From Drosophila persimilis (Eukaryota; Arthropoda; Insecta; Diptera; Drosophilidae): a stretch of 64,000 nt of DNA. Location of the stretch: the NCBI RefSeq assembly GCF_003286085.1, contig NW_020825288.1:6696001-6760000 (forward strand), written 5' to 3'. Numbering within the stretch: the first letter of the stretch is position 1; each line of letters opens with the position of its first letter. A program made the translations under genes and the position numbers. Below, one piece after another: positions 20,082 to 40,690 of the stretch. The notes below the pieces were generated by a model. The model had not been told where the DNA came from and searched no databases. It was given only the letters and a program-made list of their open reading frames with translations.

Positions 20082-23000
20082 ATGTCCAGCTCCGGTAGGC
20101 ATTTCTTTGAGTACTCCAAACACTTGATAAAGCTCTAACTGCATTACAGGCGCCAATCCCTTCTCCCATTTCGAGGAATCCTTCACACAAGACGGCAACG
20201 TCTACAAGTATTTTGATCTGCCAAAAATTGACAACAAATATGGTAAGCATGGATCCTTTTAAGATCTCCTTGGATGGCAACAGCATTTCTTAATTTATTC
20301 GACAGATTCATTACCCTTCTCTATACGCATTCTGCTGGAGTCTGCGGTGCGGAACTGTGACAACTTCCAGGTGCTGGAAAGGGACGTGAAGAGTATTTTG
20401 GACTGGACGCCTGCCGTGAGGCAGGGGACCAACGATGTCGAGGTTTCCTTCAAGCCAGCGCGTGTCATACTCCAGGTAGAGAGGTTTCAAATGAGCGCAT
20501 CAGTCAAATCTCATTACGTTTGATCTGTTCAGGACTTCACCGGAGTGCCGGCAGTGGTGGACTTTGCAGCAATGAGGGATACTGTCCTCGATTTGGGCGG
20601 CAATCCCGAGAAGATCAATCCCATCTGCCCCGCCGACCTGGTGGTCGATCATTCCGTTCAGGTTGACTTTGCTCGCGTCTCGGATGCCCTAGCGAAAAAC
20701 CAATCGCTGGAGTTCGAGCGCAACAAGGAACGATTTACATTCCTCAAGTGGGGCGCCCGGGCGTTCAACAACATGCTGATTGTGCCCCCGGGCTCCGGCA
20801 TTGTGCATCAGGTGAACTTGGAGTACTTGGCCCGCGTTGTCTTTGAGAACGATGCCACGGATGGCTCGAAGATCCTCTATCCCGACAGCGTCGTTGGCAC
20901 CGACTCCCACACGACCATGATCAATGGTCTGGGCGTGCTCGGTTGGGGTGTGGGCGGCATTGAGGCGGAGGCCGTGATGTTGGGACAGTCGATCTCCATG
21001 CTACTGCCCGAAGTCATTGGCTACAAGCTGGTCGGAAAGCTCGGTCCCCTGGCCACCTCAACCGATTTGGTGCTGACCATTACCAAGCATCTGCGTCAGC
21101 TGGGCGTCGTTGGCAAGTTCGTGGAGTTCTATGGTCCCGGTGTGGCTGAGCTGAGCATCGCCGATCGTGCGACCATCAGCAACATGTGCCCCGAGTATGG
21201 AGCCACCGTTGGCTACTTCCCCATCGACGAGAACACGCTCAGCTACATGCGGCAGACGAGTCAGTATTGAAAGCAATCGTATAGAAGGAATATACACATA
21301 TTAATCTGATATCCACTGCAGATCGATCTGAGAAGAAAATCGATATCATTCGGGAGTATCTGAAGGCCACGCGACAGTTGCGAGATTACTCTCTGGAAGA
21401 TCAGGATCCCACGTACACAGAGGTAGGTGTCCTTTCTGTTTTGTGCGTTTTTTGTTTCTGACTAACCCTTAAATGTGTCGCTATCGTTTGCAGACTGTTA
21501 CCTTGGATCTTTCCACAGTGGTCACATCGGTTTCGGGCCCCAAACGGCCGCACGATCGCGTCTCCGTTTCGAGCATGTTTGAGGATTTCAAAGCGTGCCT
21601 CACCAGTCCCGTGGGCTTTAAGGGATTCGCTATATCGCCAGATGCTTTGGCCGCCAGCGGAGAGTTCCAATGGGATGATGGGAAAACCTACAAGATACGT
21701 CATGGGTCCGTGGTCATTGCAGCGATTACTTCCTGTACGAACACATCGAATCCATCCGTGATGCTGGGCGCCGGTCTGCTGGCTAAGAATGCCGTGGAGA
21801 AGGGGCTCAGCATTTTGCCGTACATCAAGACATCGCTGTCGCCGGGATCTGGTGTGGTTACCTATTACCTGAAGGAGTCGGGCGTCATTCCATACCTGGA
21901 GCAGCTGGGCTTCGACATTGTCGGCTATGGCTGCATGACCTGCATTGGCAACTCGGGACCGCTGGAGGAGAATGTGGTAAACACCATCGAGAAGAACGGT
22001 CTCGTTTGCTGCGGTGTTCTGTCCGGCAATAGGAATTTCGAGGGTCGCATACATCCCAACACGCGGGCCAACTATCTGGCCAGTCCCCTGCTGGTGATTG
22101 CCTATGCCATAGCTGGACGCGTGGACATTGACTTTGAGACGCAGCCACTGGGCGTGGATAGCAGCGGGAAGAGTGTGTTCCTGCGTGATATTTGGCCGAC
22201 ACGCAGCCAGATTCATGAGGTGGAGCGCAAACACGTCATTCCGGCCATGTTCCAGGAGGTCTACAGTGAGTGTGAGAGATTCAATAAATTATATTCTTTA
22301 AACTTCGGTTTTTTCCAAGGCAAAATCGAACTTGGCTCTGAGGATTGGCAAACCCTTGAGGTCTCCGATAGCAACCTGTATCCCTGGAGCGGAGCGTCCA
22401 CTTATATCAAACGACCTCCCTTCTTTGAGGGCATGACCAGGCAACTGCCGAAGCTGGGTAGCATTGAGAGAGCGCGCTGCCTGCTCTTCCTGGGCGACTC
22501 TGTGACCACTGATCACATTTCGCCAGCGGGCTCCATTGCCAGAAATTCTCCGGCTGCGCGCTATTTGGCCGAACGCAATCTTACACCTCGGGACTTCAAC
22601 TCGTATGGTTCGCGACGCGGCAACGATGCGGTGATGGCCCGTGGAACCTTCGCCAACATACGCCTGGTGAACAAACTGGCCTCAAAGACCGGGCCGCGAA
22701 CAGTGCACATACCCAGCCAGCAGGAGATGGATATTTTCGATGCCGCCGATCGATATCGGGAGGAGGGAACGCCCTTGGTGTTGGTTGTCGGCAAGGATTA
22801 CGGCAGTGGCAGCTCCCGCGACTGGGCCGCCAAAGGTCCGTTTCTCCTGGGCATAAAGGCTGTCATTGCGGAGTCGTACGAGCGTATACATCGATCGAAT
22901 TTGGTCGGCATGGGTATCATTCCCCTGCAGTTCCTGCCGGGCCAAGGCGCAGAGTCCTTGAACCTGACCGGTCGGGAGCTGTATAACATTGCCCTCCCCG

Positions 23001-23152
23001 AGAGCGGAGAATTGAAGCCGGGCCAGAGAGTTCAAGTCGAGGCCGATGGTATTGTTTTCGAGACGACGCTGCGCTTCGACACCGAGGTGGACATTACGTA
23101 CTACAAGAATGGCGGTATTCTAAACTACATGATACGAAAGATGCTGGACTAG
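20082..23152 (+). CDS. Irp-1A: iron regulatory protein 1A / cytosolic aconitase
   Basis: Seven exons (20082-20094, 20150-20242, 20306-20475, 20533-21259, 21322-21422, 21494-22265, 22320-23152) join to 902 residues, the length I expect for D. melanogaster Irp-1A. The protein isomerises citrate to isocitrate when it carries a 4Fe-4S cluster and, without it, can bind iron-responsive elements in mRNA. The three cluster cysteines are at 449 ([10 protein letters not shown]), 515 and 518 (GCMTCIG), with the same 66 and 3 residue spacing as human IRP1. Other aconitase signatures are visible: [20 protein letters not shown] in domain 1, and the swivel-domain [17 protein letters not shown] and [19 protein letters not shown]. 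The paralogue Irp-1B is the alternative name, but 94C neighbours favour 1A. The first coding exon is only 13 nt (MSSS plus one base). Confidence 0.95.
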
Positions 23153-23224
23153 ATCATATTTGTATCTTTTTTTTTTATATTCCAAGTGCATTTCTAACAA
23201 AAATATTTTTGTACTATGTGACGT

Positions 23225-23230
23225 AATAAA
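23225..23230 (+). terminator. polyadenylation signal of Irp-1A
   Basis: AATAAA lies 73 bp after the stop codon. Confidence 0.65.
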
Positions 23231-24961
23231 ATTTAAAATTTTATATGGGCGCGACTGGGACTGCCAATCGGTTTTACTTTGCGTTAGTGAACAGGTATGC
23301 AGCAGTGAGAAACGAACTAACGCGTCGGCAGCCAACCGATGTTTTCATAACAAGAAATCGATACACCATCGAAAATTTAAAAATCTTCCGAAATTTCGTT
23401 TTTTATATATTGTACCAAAATTCCGAAGGGGATTCCCCAGTCGAGCATGGCAAGAAAAGGATATCAGTATACAGTTTCCTGTTTCTCAGTTTTTTACAGA
23501 GAGCTAACCATAAAAGTACTACGTATATCGAGATCGGGATCGAGATACGCAGATATACAGAAAAGAAATCAAATGAATATGAAAAGATAGTATCCTAATA
23601 TTAAGTTAGCGAAATAGAGTATACAAAAGTTCATACAACCGTTTGACAAGCAACAAGTGTTCAAATAACATCAACATGTACGAAATGACGTGACATTCAA
23701 TACTCACTACGTTACTTTTCATACCAACTGACGTTTTATGCTTTGACTTCATTTGTTTAAACCTTATTTTAGACACAATCCAAATAAGGGAGTCTTTGAA
23801 ATCAACCAATTTTGTAGAAAATTGATTCATCATTTGGATAAAATTATGTCTTCAGCACTGAATATCCTAGCCAGCTAGTAATACTAAACCGAATATCAAA
23901 ATCGAAGAATATGATTTCCGGTCATGGAAAGAGAACGATTAGCCCATTGTCGACCAGTTGGTATTAAAATACACTCCACGAAAGTTATGAATTTTGAAAA
24001 TTTTAGCGCAGTTTAGGTGAACGATATCGTAGTCGTTCTTCAAGCAAAGATGAAGGATAGGGTGGTCCTAAAAGAGAAATGATTATTATAATTATTCGTA
24101 TTGTTTTGCGCGGTTTAACTCAAGTAGTTATCCTGTTTAAATAAAGGGGCTTGAGTGGGCTAAGTTCGTTTCTTCATCGGTATATTTCGGTATTTTTCTG
24201 AGGGTTAGACGGTATATTTTTATTGATAAGTCCTCTGTCACAGACTTTTTCCAGGGATTTCTAATTCGCAGAAACAATAAAAATAAATAAAAAACCGCGC
24301 GGTCGTAAACAGTGTGCCATCTTGTAGATGGAATCCCGTTGGGAATACGTTGAACGCGCCACGACCTATGGAAATATCGCGCTGTCCACACAGCACAACG
24401 TCGCGCCTCCACCTTCGCCCGTGCCGTCGCCACCTCCGACTCGACTCGACTCTGCCCAGTGCTTGTGCTTGGGGGACTCTAGCAGCAGAGAGCACACAGG
24501 TCCAGTTTTGAACACATAGATATATATTGCAAGTTGCATACGTCGCGTCGTGTGGATTATGTCATTTATTTATAAAAACACAAAGGTACAAAACCGTTGA
24601 ATGTTGCACCAAAAAGCAGAGAAAACCTGTAAAAATGTAGACTGTGTGTCCGTCTCTCTGCGTGTGTGTGTGCGTGTGTGTGAGTGAGTGTGTGCCGCAG
24701 ATAATGGATGTTTTAGTTGTGGCCGTTTAAATATATACATAGATATAGAGAGATATATGTACATAGAATAGTCCGTACGCAAAGTATATGCGTCTCAGCA
24801 CGTCGCCGATTCTGCGAGCCCAAGACCGAGCCTGACCCCAAGTGTCCCCTCCCCGGAGTCCCCAGGGGCCATTGCGCGCGAGCAATGCCGCTGCCCCTCC
24901 TCCAAACTAGCAACAGCTCAAAGAATCCAACAATTTTGGAGTAACTAAAAAATATCAACAA
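23231..24961. other. region between Irp-1A and wge
   Basis: AT-rich to about 24.3 kb, then more GC-rich. It probably contains the 5' UTR of wge. A cluster of GGTATATTT/GGTATTTTT motifs lies at 24178-24220 (listed separately). No other gene is supported; the open frames are short or composed of TG/CA repeats (24660-24695). Confidence 0.5.
24178..24220 (+). promoter_or_regulatory. Ohler motif-6-like cluster, candidate wge promoter
   Basis: CGGTATATTT, TCGGTATTTTT and CGGTATATTTT occur within 43 bp, around GAGGGTTAGAC. These fit KTYRGTATWTTT, a core-promoter motif of TATA-less fly genes. The same phrase in reverse orientation recurs upstream of obe (52105-52155 and 52374-52415). The distance to the wge ATG is about 750 bp. 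Use by wge is inferred. Confidence 0.5.
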
Positions 24962-33540
<8,579 letters not shown>

Positions 33541-35011
33541 GCAGAGTGGACGATGAATCATGGCTAGGCATGGCATGATTAGGCATAGTGCATACAAAAC
33601 TATATATATACAATATATATACACACATTATACATTATATTTTACTATACGCGCGGAACAGCAGAAAAGAGAAAGCATATATATACCTATATGTATACAA
33701 ATATTATGTACTTCTATATATATTTTAAATGTATTATGTAGTTCAACAAAAAAAAAACAACAAAAACTCGGAAAAAAACAAACAAAAAAAGGACATTTAG
33801 CAGCGAAAGTAAACGAGAGAGTTAGAGAGAGAGAGAACAAGGTACTAAGCAACAACCACTAAAATTTATGTGTAGTTACGAGAAGCGCAAGCAATTTTAA
33901 GTATAATTTTTTGTATAAAGATGCTGTAAAACGCGCCAGAGAACGACGACGACGACGACGACGACAAAAGAAGATTCACTGAATGTTCATAAATGTTTAC
34001 AACAACAAAAAGAAAACGATATGTGTGCTCCTGACTTCCTTACATACAACACCCAACACCCAACCCACACAAAACACAACACCCAACATAATACAATTTA
34101 CAGCTCCAAAAACGGATACGAATACGGGATACGGAATACGGAAATACACTTGTTAACGAATGCGTGTGTATACCGACATGTTTCAGATGAAATTTAAAAC
34201 GTGTTTTAATGATTTTAAGCAGGCAACATGCAGCAGCAGCAACTACTACTATAAATGTAACAATTCAATGTGATAGCAAAAGAAAACCAGATGATGTTGA
34301 TGTGTACAGAGGAGGAGAGAGTATAGGCATAGGTTGATTAATTTAGAGAACAGCCAGGCAGAGAGGGTGTACGTGTACCACTCGTATGTATGTGCGGAAT
34401 ATTTACAGCTCGTTTATTCAAAAAGAATCAGCAACAGCAACAGCAACCATCAAATCAAACACCTATCTATAATTATATCAATAAACTTGCCGGATATACT
34501 GAACTAGCTACTGTCTGTCTCTGTCTCTGTGGGCCAACTAAATCCTTTCGCTGGGGGTTTTCCCCAGGAATTTGGCAGGTAAAATGGAACCAATGACGAC
34601 TGCCGTATACCCAACGGGGATCTCTCTATATAGAATGGACTATATAAATGAATGTACCCGTTTTGCCGGAAGCGTAGGAATGACAAATGCGTGTCTGTCG
34701 ATTCAAAGAGCCATGAATCGAAGCCCCGGCCTGCCCCAGGTGCCCTCCACCCACTGTCAAATGCGTGCGTTGCCTGGCTGCGGGGGTCACGAGTCACGAG
34801 TGTGTCCTGGCATCGATCAAACAATAGGAAAATTTGCATTTTGGCCAGTGCCTGGGCCCCAGGCTATTGGAAATAGGATAGACGGTGGAACGACGGATGC
34901 GTGCCTGCGAGACACAATAATTAAAAAGCGATTTGTTTAGGGCCAGGCGCAGGCAATCGGTTGTCTTGTGTCAGGGGGTTGCCGCCGCCGGCCAGGCCCC
35001 CCACCGAAAAA
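33541..35011. other. wge 3' UTR and gap to the next gene
   Basis: AT-rich with (TA)-rich and A-rich runs, a (GAC)n run at about 33943-33966 and CAG/CAA repeats at about 34226-34450, consistent with a long wge 3' UTR. From about 34.5 kb the base composition rises towards the next gene's promoter. No other coding region was seen. Confidence 0.55.
33943..33966. repeat. (GAC)n trinucleotide repeat
   Basis: Eight or so GAC units in probable 3'-UTR sequence of wge. Confidence 0.85.
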
Positions 35012-37834
35012 ATGAGCACCACTCCGAAATGGTACTGCCGCAACAAATCCCAGCCGATGCACACGTTCGCGGAAATCGGCAAATTGGGCCTGGAGCTACG
35101 CCGGATTAGCAAACGGATCGTGATCGATGTCAATTCAGCGATATTCAGCGAGCATGTAAGTGGATCTCTGAGCTGCGATCACACGAGACTCAAGGCTTTG
35201 TTAGGATACCATTTTGGAGGAGTGCGAGCGCGTGGTGGAGCAGTACTGGAACCTGAAGGATGAGACCAAGAACGCCGACTTTCAGTCGCTCTCCAAGAAG
35301 ATCAAGCGCAGTCCCTACAACCAGCTGCTGATGAAGAAGTTCCATCTGGTGATGGAGCTGAACGACAGGCGCTTCTGTCAGCTGACCTTTGTGCTCAAGC
35401 GAACGGTGGGTCCAGCTTTCTGTCTCCTGATCTGAGTGATGATTCCGTTGATCCGTTTCAGTTGAGTTTACTGCTCCGCAAGTCCATGCAGTCGGAGATG
35501 TGGCTCAACTGGGCGCTTCACATCACCCAGCTGTACAACAAGTGTCGCAAAGTGGAGAAGCCCCTGTTGCAGCCAGAAGTGGAGCTGGTCGAGGACGATT
35601 CGGACGATGGAGAGCCCAAGCTGAGCGGCAAACGGAAGGAGGAGATGCATGCAAATGTGTGCAGCAACATGTTTCCGGGGCTACTACTCACGCTCAAGCC
35701 AATCGATTTTGGCTACGTTCTGCAGGTGGGCTTCGCTCTAGACCTATGACCTTTTAGATTGTGTTTTTGGTTTTCCTTGCAGCTTGTTGCCCAGACTCGT
35801 GTGGAGCAGAATGCTCTGGATCTGGTGTTCGGTCTGTTTAACATGGGCGAGCAGGATGCCTGGCGAGAGCAGCAGAACCACGAGTCCACTTCCTCCAGCC
35901 TGGAGATCTTGCGCACTCTCAACATCTCCTTTGCCGCTGGCGACTATCCGCCGTACTGTGACTCTGCCCAGGACTGCAAGGCCATGCAGATTGCCGATGG
36001 CAATCTACAGCTTCAGGATGCCGACCAAGATCACCAGAGTCTGCGCTGCAAGCATACCGAGAGCTTTCTGCAGAAGGAGCGTGTGTTCATAGCCCAGCTG
36101 ATAGCCAAGGCAACGGAGATAAGTCCGACCATCTTCGGTGGGTAATCACAATAATTCAGAGTATACATCTATATGCCTATAATCCCCAACAGACAATGGC
36201 AAGGGCGGCACTGTGGACATGAACGTGTACATTGTGAAGGGATTGCGCTTGCTCTGGTCCTATGTGGGCATCATATTGGACCACATACTCCTCTGGTGGA
36301 TAGACACGCCGGTATCCTGCTACAGTCTCACCCACATAGACTCCATTCGGAGCTGGCTCTATCATCAGAATGTGCATGGTAAGGCACACCGAAACAAAAA
36401 GTCATCTATTTTGAGCTGCATTTCCTTCCATCAGATATACCGGAACCAGTATTCTCTACGCTGCGCGGCATTGGCGAGATCCTGACTGGCTTTGTTTGCA
36501 ATAACATTTGGGATCAGCTCTTCCGCCTGACTCTCATATCATCGAACGACTCGAAGCGCCTGGTGGATGCGGTTGTGGAACAGTACCGCGATTACCCCAA
36601 GAATGTGAGTGTCTGCCATACCCTATACTTTTTTCCCCCTTTGTAACTGTCTATACTGTATACAGGCTTCTGGAACCCCCACTGGCACTGTGTGGATCAG
36701 CATATTCGCGAATCTCGTGAATTTGAGCAATCAGTATTTCTCCAACTTGGAGGCCCACAACAACTCCAGCCTGCTGCCAGTGGCCGAGCAGATACCCATA
36801 TTGCATAGGCTGGGTATTAACGAGAGGTACTCTAGAGGAGATCTGTCACTTATGTGTACGAACAATTTCAGATCACTCTGTCCACTCGATGCGTCTGTGG
36901 GTCACCGAACAGGCCAAGCTGCTGTGCTGCGAGTGGCAAATGGATCGCTTCTTCCAGATTTTGGAGCACGATGTGAAGCTCTGCCTGAATGTATTCATCA
37001 CCTTTAAACTGCCGAAACTCACTGCCGATCTAAGCGATATCCTCATGCTGGTCTGTGTGGCACTGCGGACCAAGCTGATAGCCGAAGTCAATGCCAATAT
37101 AGACAAGTTAAAGGTACGGCTAGATATCAATCTGTTTCTTTTCTATCATTCTGTTTGTGCTCCATAGAAAACCACCGATGAGTGTGTTCAGATATTGTCA
37201 GCGGTCTGTCGAGTCCTTAGTCTGGCCAATTTTACGCTCTGCTTTCCCTCAGCCAACTTTTGGCAGCGCGAGATCTACAACAACGAGGAGAAGAGCCTGT
37301 ATGTGGGCTATGTGCTGGACGAGATCTACCTGCCCACCATACGTGCCACCAAGGACATTGTCATACTGAAGCTCATCCTGAAGCTGATCTGCGAGGCCTG
37401 GCTGGACTTTATCTTCCAGAAGCGCATTCGTTTCAGCATCAATGGAGCCGTGCGACTGCTCAACGACTTTGACGATGTCCGCGAATGGATCTTGGCCTGC
37501 ACTTTGCTGGACGAACAGCAGCTGGAGAAGCTGAGCAATCACGAGGTGCTGCGCATGTGCAAGGGTGTGGGCAAGATACTCCTGCGAAAGCCAGAGGATG
37601 TCATCTCCATTAGCCAATCGCCCAAGTACGACAAGAAGGCGCGTAAGTTAAGTTAAGGTCTTCGGTTTACCTGTTGGCTGATACCCCATTTGCTCCTTTA
37701 CAGAGGACGCTGCCGGCCAGGACACCCAGCTGCCATCGGAGATGTTCGTCTCCAATCAGAAGCACTGGCTCCAGCTGCGTGCCAGCGGCGGCAGTGGCTT
37801 CCCCTTCCTGAAACTGTGCTGCGGCGATCTCTAG
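35012..37834 (+). CDS. large helical protein, tentatively CCDC142-like
   Basis: Ten exons (35012-35155, 35205-35405, 35462-35725, 35783-36136, 36193-36378, 36435-36604, 36666-36823, 36872-37113, 37168-37642, 37704-37834) join to 774 residues, starting MSTTPKWYCRNKSQPM and ending FLKLCCGDL. No signal peptide, membrane segment or catalytic motif is visible. It is mostly helical, with an acidic linker (VEDDSDDGEPK, about 170-180). The C-terminal part (ILKLICEAWLDFIFQKRIRFSINGAVRLLNDFDDVREWI) has the feel of the C-terminal domain of CCDC142 and of tethering-complex subunits; this is recognition by eye only. The exon 7 donor at 36824, not the GT at 36836, keeps the HRLDHSVHSMRLWVTEQ frame. Its 3' end faces the PUL gene 134 bp away. 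Confidence 0.85.
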
Positions 37835-37857
37835 GATTGTCTGGGCATACAAATGTG

Positions 37858-37863
37858 TTTATT
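37858..37863 (-). terminator. polyadenylation signal of the PUL gene
   Basis: AATAAA on the minus strand lies 105 bp after that gene's stop and only 24 bp beyond the stop codon of the convergent CCDC142-like gene. The two 3' UTRs must therefore abut or overlap. Confidence 0.65.
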
Positions 37864-37968
37864 GTGTTGCGCAAAATGCTTTACAAAAAGAGAAAGATCT
37901 AAAATATACGAGTATATAGAAAAGGGATGTGTTGGGTAGGGGGTGGGTGGGTTCTTGGAAGGATCCGC

Positions 37969-39124
37969 CTAGGCGGGCACTTTGCGACTAATGATCTTTA
38001 CTAGCTCATCGACACGCTCGCTCTTGCCGGTAAATTGTTTTGGATGCGGTCCAATCATCTGAATGATCATTGGTACGTCTTGCGAGACCTAAAAACAAAA
38101 CGAAGAATAATGAAAAATATGCCAATTGTTGACAGCTGTCAACGCGAAATGGGTATATGGGTCAATACCTCGATGAAGCGTGCGAGGGCCTTCAATGTGC
38201 GGTAGATCTGATCTTCGTTGGGACTGCTCTGGAAGAACTGCAGAATGGCCATGGCCAGCTCCACGGCGATGTCATCAAAGACCTAATAAAACCCGATCAG
38301 ATATTAGTAGAGTACTTCTGACGCTGGGGCTTCCTTTCATACCACAGTCTTCACTTCCTTGATGGCAATATTGTAGAGGATCATGCTGCCAATGTTTTTC
38401 AACTGCGGGCAATTGGAGAGGATGCAGTGGACGGCCACCTTGGTGGTGACACGTATATTGGAGGTTGTCTGGCCATTGTATTCCCACTCGGAAATGTAGA
38501 GCAGCCATTCGGAGGGACCAACGTTCTCAAAGAGGTTGCACATCTATTGAACAGATCATAAATATGTATATGGGATAGAAAATGGTTGCTTTTTGCCCTC
38601 TACTCACAAACATGGCCCAGGCCTGCTGCTCCTCGGGTGTGTGCTTGTCAATGTCCTGGGCAAAGTTCATCAGCGTATGATCCCGGCGATCCTGGTGCAA
38701 AATAATGATCACATCGTCCTTGAGGGCCGCATAGGCCAATGTCCGTATCAGATGTATCCGTGTGTCTGGGGAAAAGGCCTGAGTATCGCGCAGTACTCGC
38801 TGCACGAAGACCAGAAAATTGTCACCCAGTGCCCAGGAGCCATCGTCCTCGATCAAATACTGATGCAGCTCCTCCATGGCCACCTCCTCCTCTTTGTAGA
38901 TCTTGCCATCCAGCAGTTTCACTAGGCTTTCTAGTTCAGTCTTTATCTGAGACGAAACGATACCAATACCATTTCAAATCCCTTTCCTTCTTCTATTTTA
39001 AATGACTTACATCGATGTCTTTGCAGACCAGCGCCGGTTCGCGCGGTATCTCTTTCTCCTCCGTGGACTTGGAGCGCTCCTTGCCATTTTGCGGCTGCTG
39101 TTGTTGGGCTGCGGGCTCTGACAT
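37969..39124 (-). CDS. PUL-domain / armadillo-type protein
   Basis: Five minus-strand exons (39011-39124, 38608-38946, 38343-38543, 38169-38282, 37969-38088) join to 295 residues. After a polar start (MSEPAAQQQQPQNGKERSKS) the rest is an all-helical repeat protein: LGDNFLVFVQRVLRDTQAFS, HLIRTLAYAALKDDVIIILH, NCPQLKNIGSMILYNIAI, ELAMAILQFF and the C-terminal VDELVKIISRKVPA. This resembles the PUL domain of PLAA/Ufd3 (a Cdc48/p97-binding armadillo fold), here without the WD40 and PFU parts. The p97 link is family knowledge, not seen. An upstream non-coding exon near 39.81 kb, ending in a GTGAGT donor, is plausible. AATAAA for this strand is at 37863-37858. Confidence 0.85.
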
Positions 39125-40690
39125 CTTTTGTCTATAAATAGGCGAGTGAGGAAATTAATAAAATAAATTTCTGTATTTAAAAATAAGTATCTACATATGT
39201 GGATGGGAGAGGGGCCTGCAGCAGAACAGGCCATACGCCATTATGGCCATTAATTGTACTGCTTTTCACCTTTTTATGATGTATGCTTATTTTTTTACGA
39301 TCCGCACGGCCTCTTCTTTCCATCTCAATGTTGTAATTTAAAGTCCAATTATCGTGCGATCGTGCCGAAATGTTTACAATTTCGACACAAGAAAATATGC
39401 GAGGAATTCCCATTTTTCATATGGTAAACAAAGAGGCGGAAAAACTCTCAATGTTGCAAAAATGAACAACGATTTGGGCAATGGGTAAACGGGGAAAATG
39501 GCAAAAGCCGGCGGCGACAGCAATTGGTAGAGACAAAACAGGACAGAGAAAACGTTGTCAAACCGAAGTGTGACAGTAAAACTGAGAAAAACTCAAAATA
39601 GCCGCGGTATTTATAGGTCTTTTACTTTACGTAGACAAAAAGCCAAATAACAAGGTACAGAAAATTCGAACAGGCAACAGGAAAAACCTATGCAATGCGA
39701 TACAGAAGGGCCATGGTATGGCATCTCTACTGCACTTATGGATACTCATAATCGTATTATGCATTCGAATTACGTCAATTAATTAGCTTAACTTATACTT
39801 TTCCAAATTACTCACATGCTATTTTAGTAGAAGTGACACAGAAATTCCTTCACTTTCGACACCGATTCCGGTCACGGAAAACCGAACAAAAAAACACACA
39901 CAAAAGGCCAAATCGGAACGTGGCACAGAGTTGCGATTTGTTTATACGAAATTTTACAATATTAATTTATTTTTCCAGATAAAATTTATTTCTATGCTGC
40001 TGGGGGCTGTTGCGCTTGTTGCAACTTTTTCTGAGGAGTACGCGAACCGAACCGTTCCCACAGAGAATCGATTCGAAATTGCCTCTGTTTTAGCCGAAAA
40101 ATCCCGTGAAAGTCTCTGCTGGTGTGGAAATCTTTTCGGAAAATGCACACTTGGCCACGAGAACGTGTGTGATGTACATAGGCATCGGTGAGTATGTTTT
40201 CGTTTGCTTCGCATCGGGTTTTTTATAAATAGACGGTCGGTTCTCTCAAATGTGTTCTGCCTATGCAGCTACACTGCTCGAAAATCAGTGGAGATGCTTA
40301 TGCTCTTTAAGAATTTCAATTTAAATACCCCCCCTGTATGTTGAACCCTTGGCAAGGGCAAGGACCAAGCGCCAAACACCAAGGACCGCAAACGTCAATG
40401 CAATGTCGTTCGACTGGGGAATGGGGGATGGAGGGGGGCCATCGTAGAGCTGGGTAAGGTCGGGAAAAACACAAAAAGCTATTAACTGGCAACCAAAATA
40501 CATTCAACGCTCCGCAGGACGTCCTGTCACACGCTGAAAGCAACAAGTCTCACATTGCGTATCCGACATGTTGACCGAGGCCCAAGCCAGCGCTCCATTC
40601 ATTTGGCTCTCGAGTGTTAAGCGAATCGGGCGTTGCTCAAACTATAAACGGATCCTAATAATTCACAATATTTTTCATTCTGTCATCATC
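39125..40690. other. divergent region between the PUL gene and CCAP
   Basis: Probably contains the first non-coding exon and promoter of the PUL gene (about 39.1-40.0 kb) and the CCAP upstream region. A TATAAAT lies at 40224-40230 and an ACTATAAAC at about 40641, either of which could position CCAP transcription. The 86-residue open frame at 39931-40191 has no recognised similarity. Confidence 0.5.

Noticed and set aside
36824..36870. Use of the GT at 36836 as exon 7 donor of the CCDC142-like gene
   Set aside because: It shifts the frame of exon 8 to RSLCPLDASVGHRTGQ, which lacks the conserved-looking MRLWVTEQAKLLCCEW and does not fit exon 9.
39931..40191. 86-codon plus-strand frame upstream of CCAP
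   Set aside because: It overlaps the probable PUL-gene promoter region, has no recognised similarity, and runs into a GT donor only by chance (HRHR then GTGAG); too weak to call.
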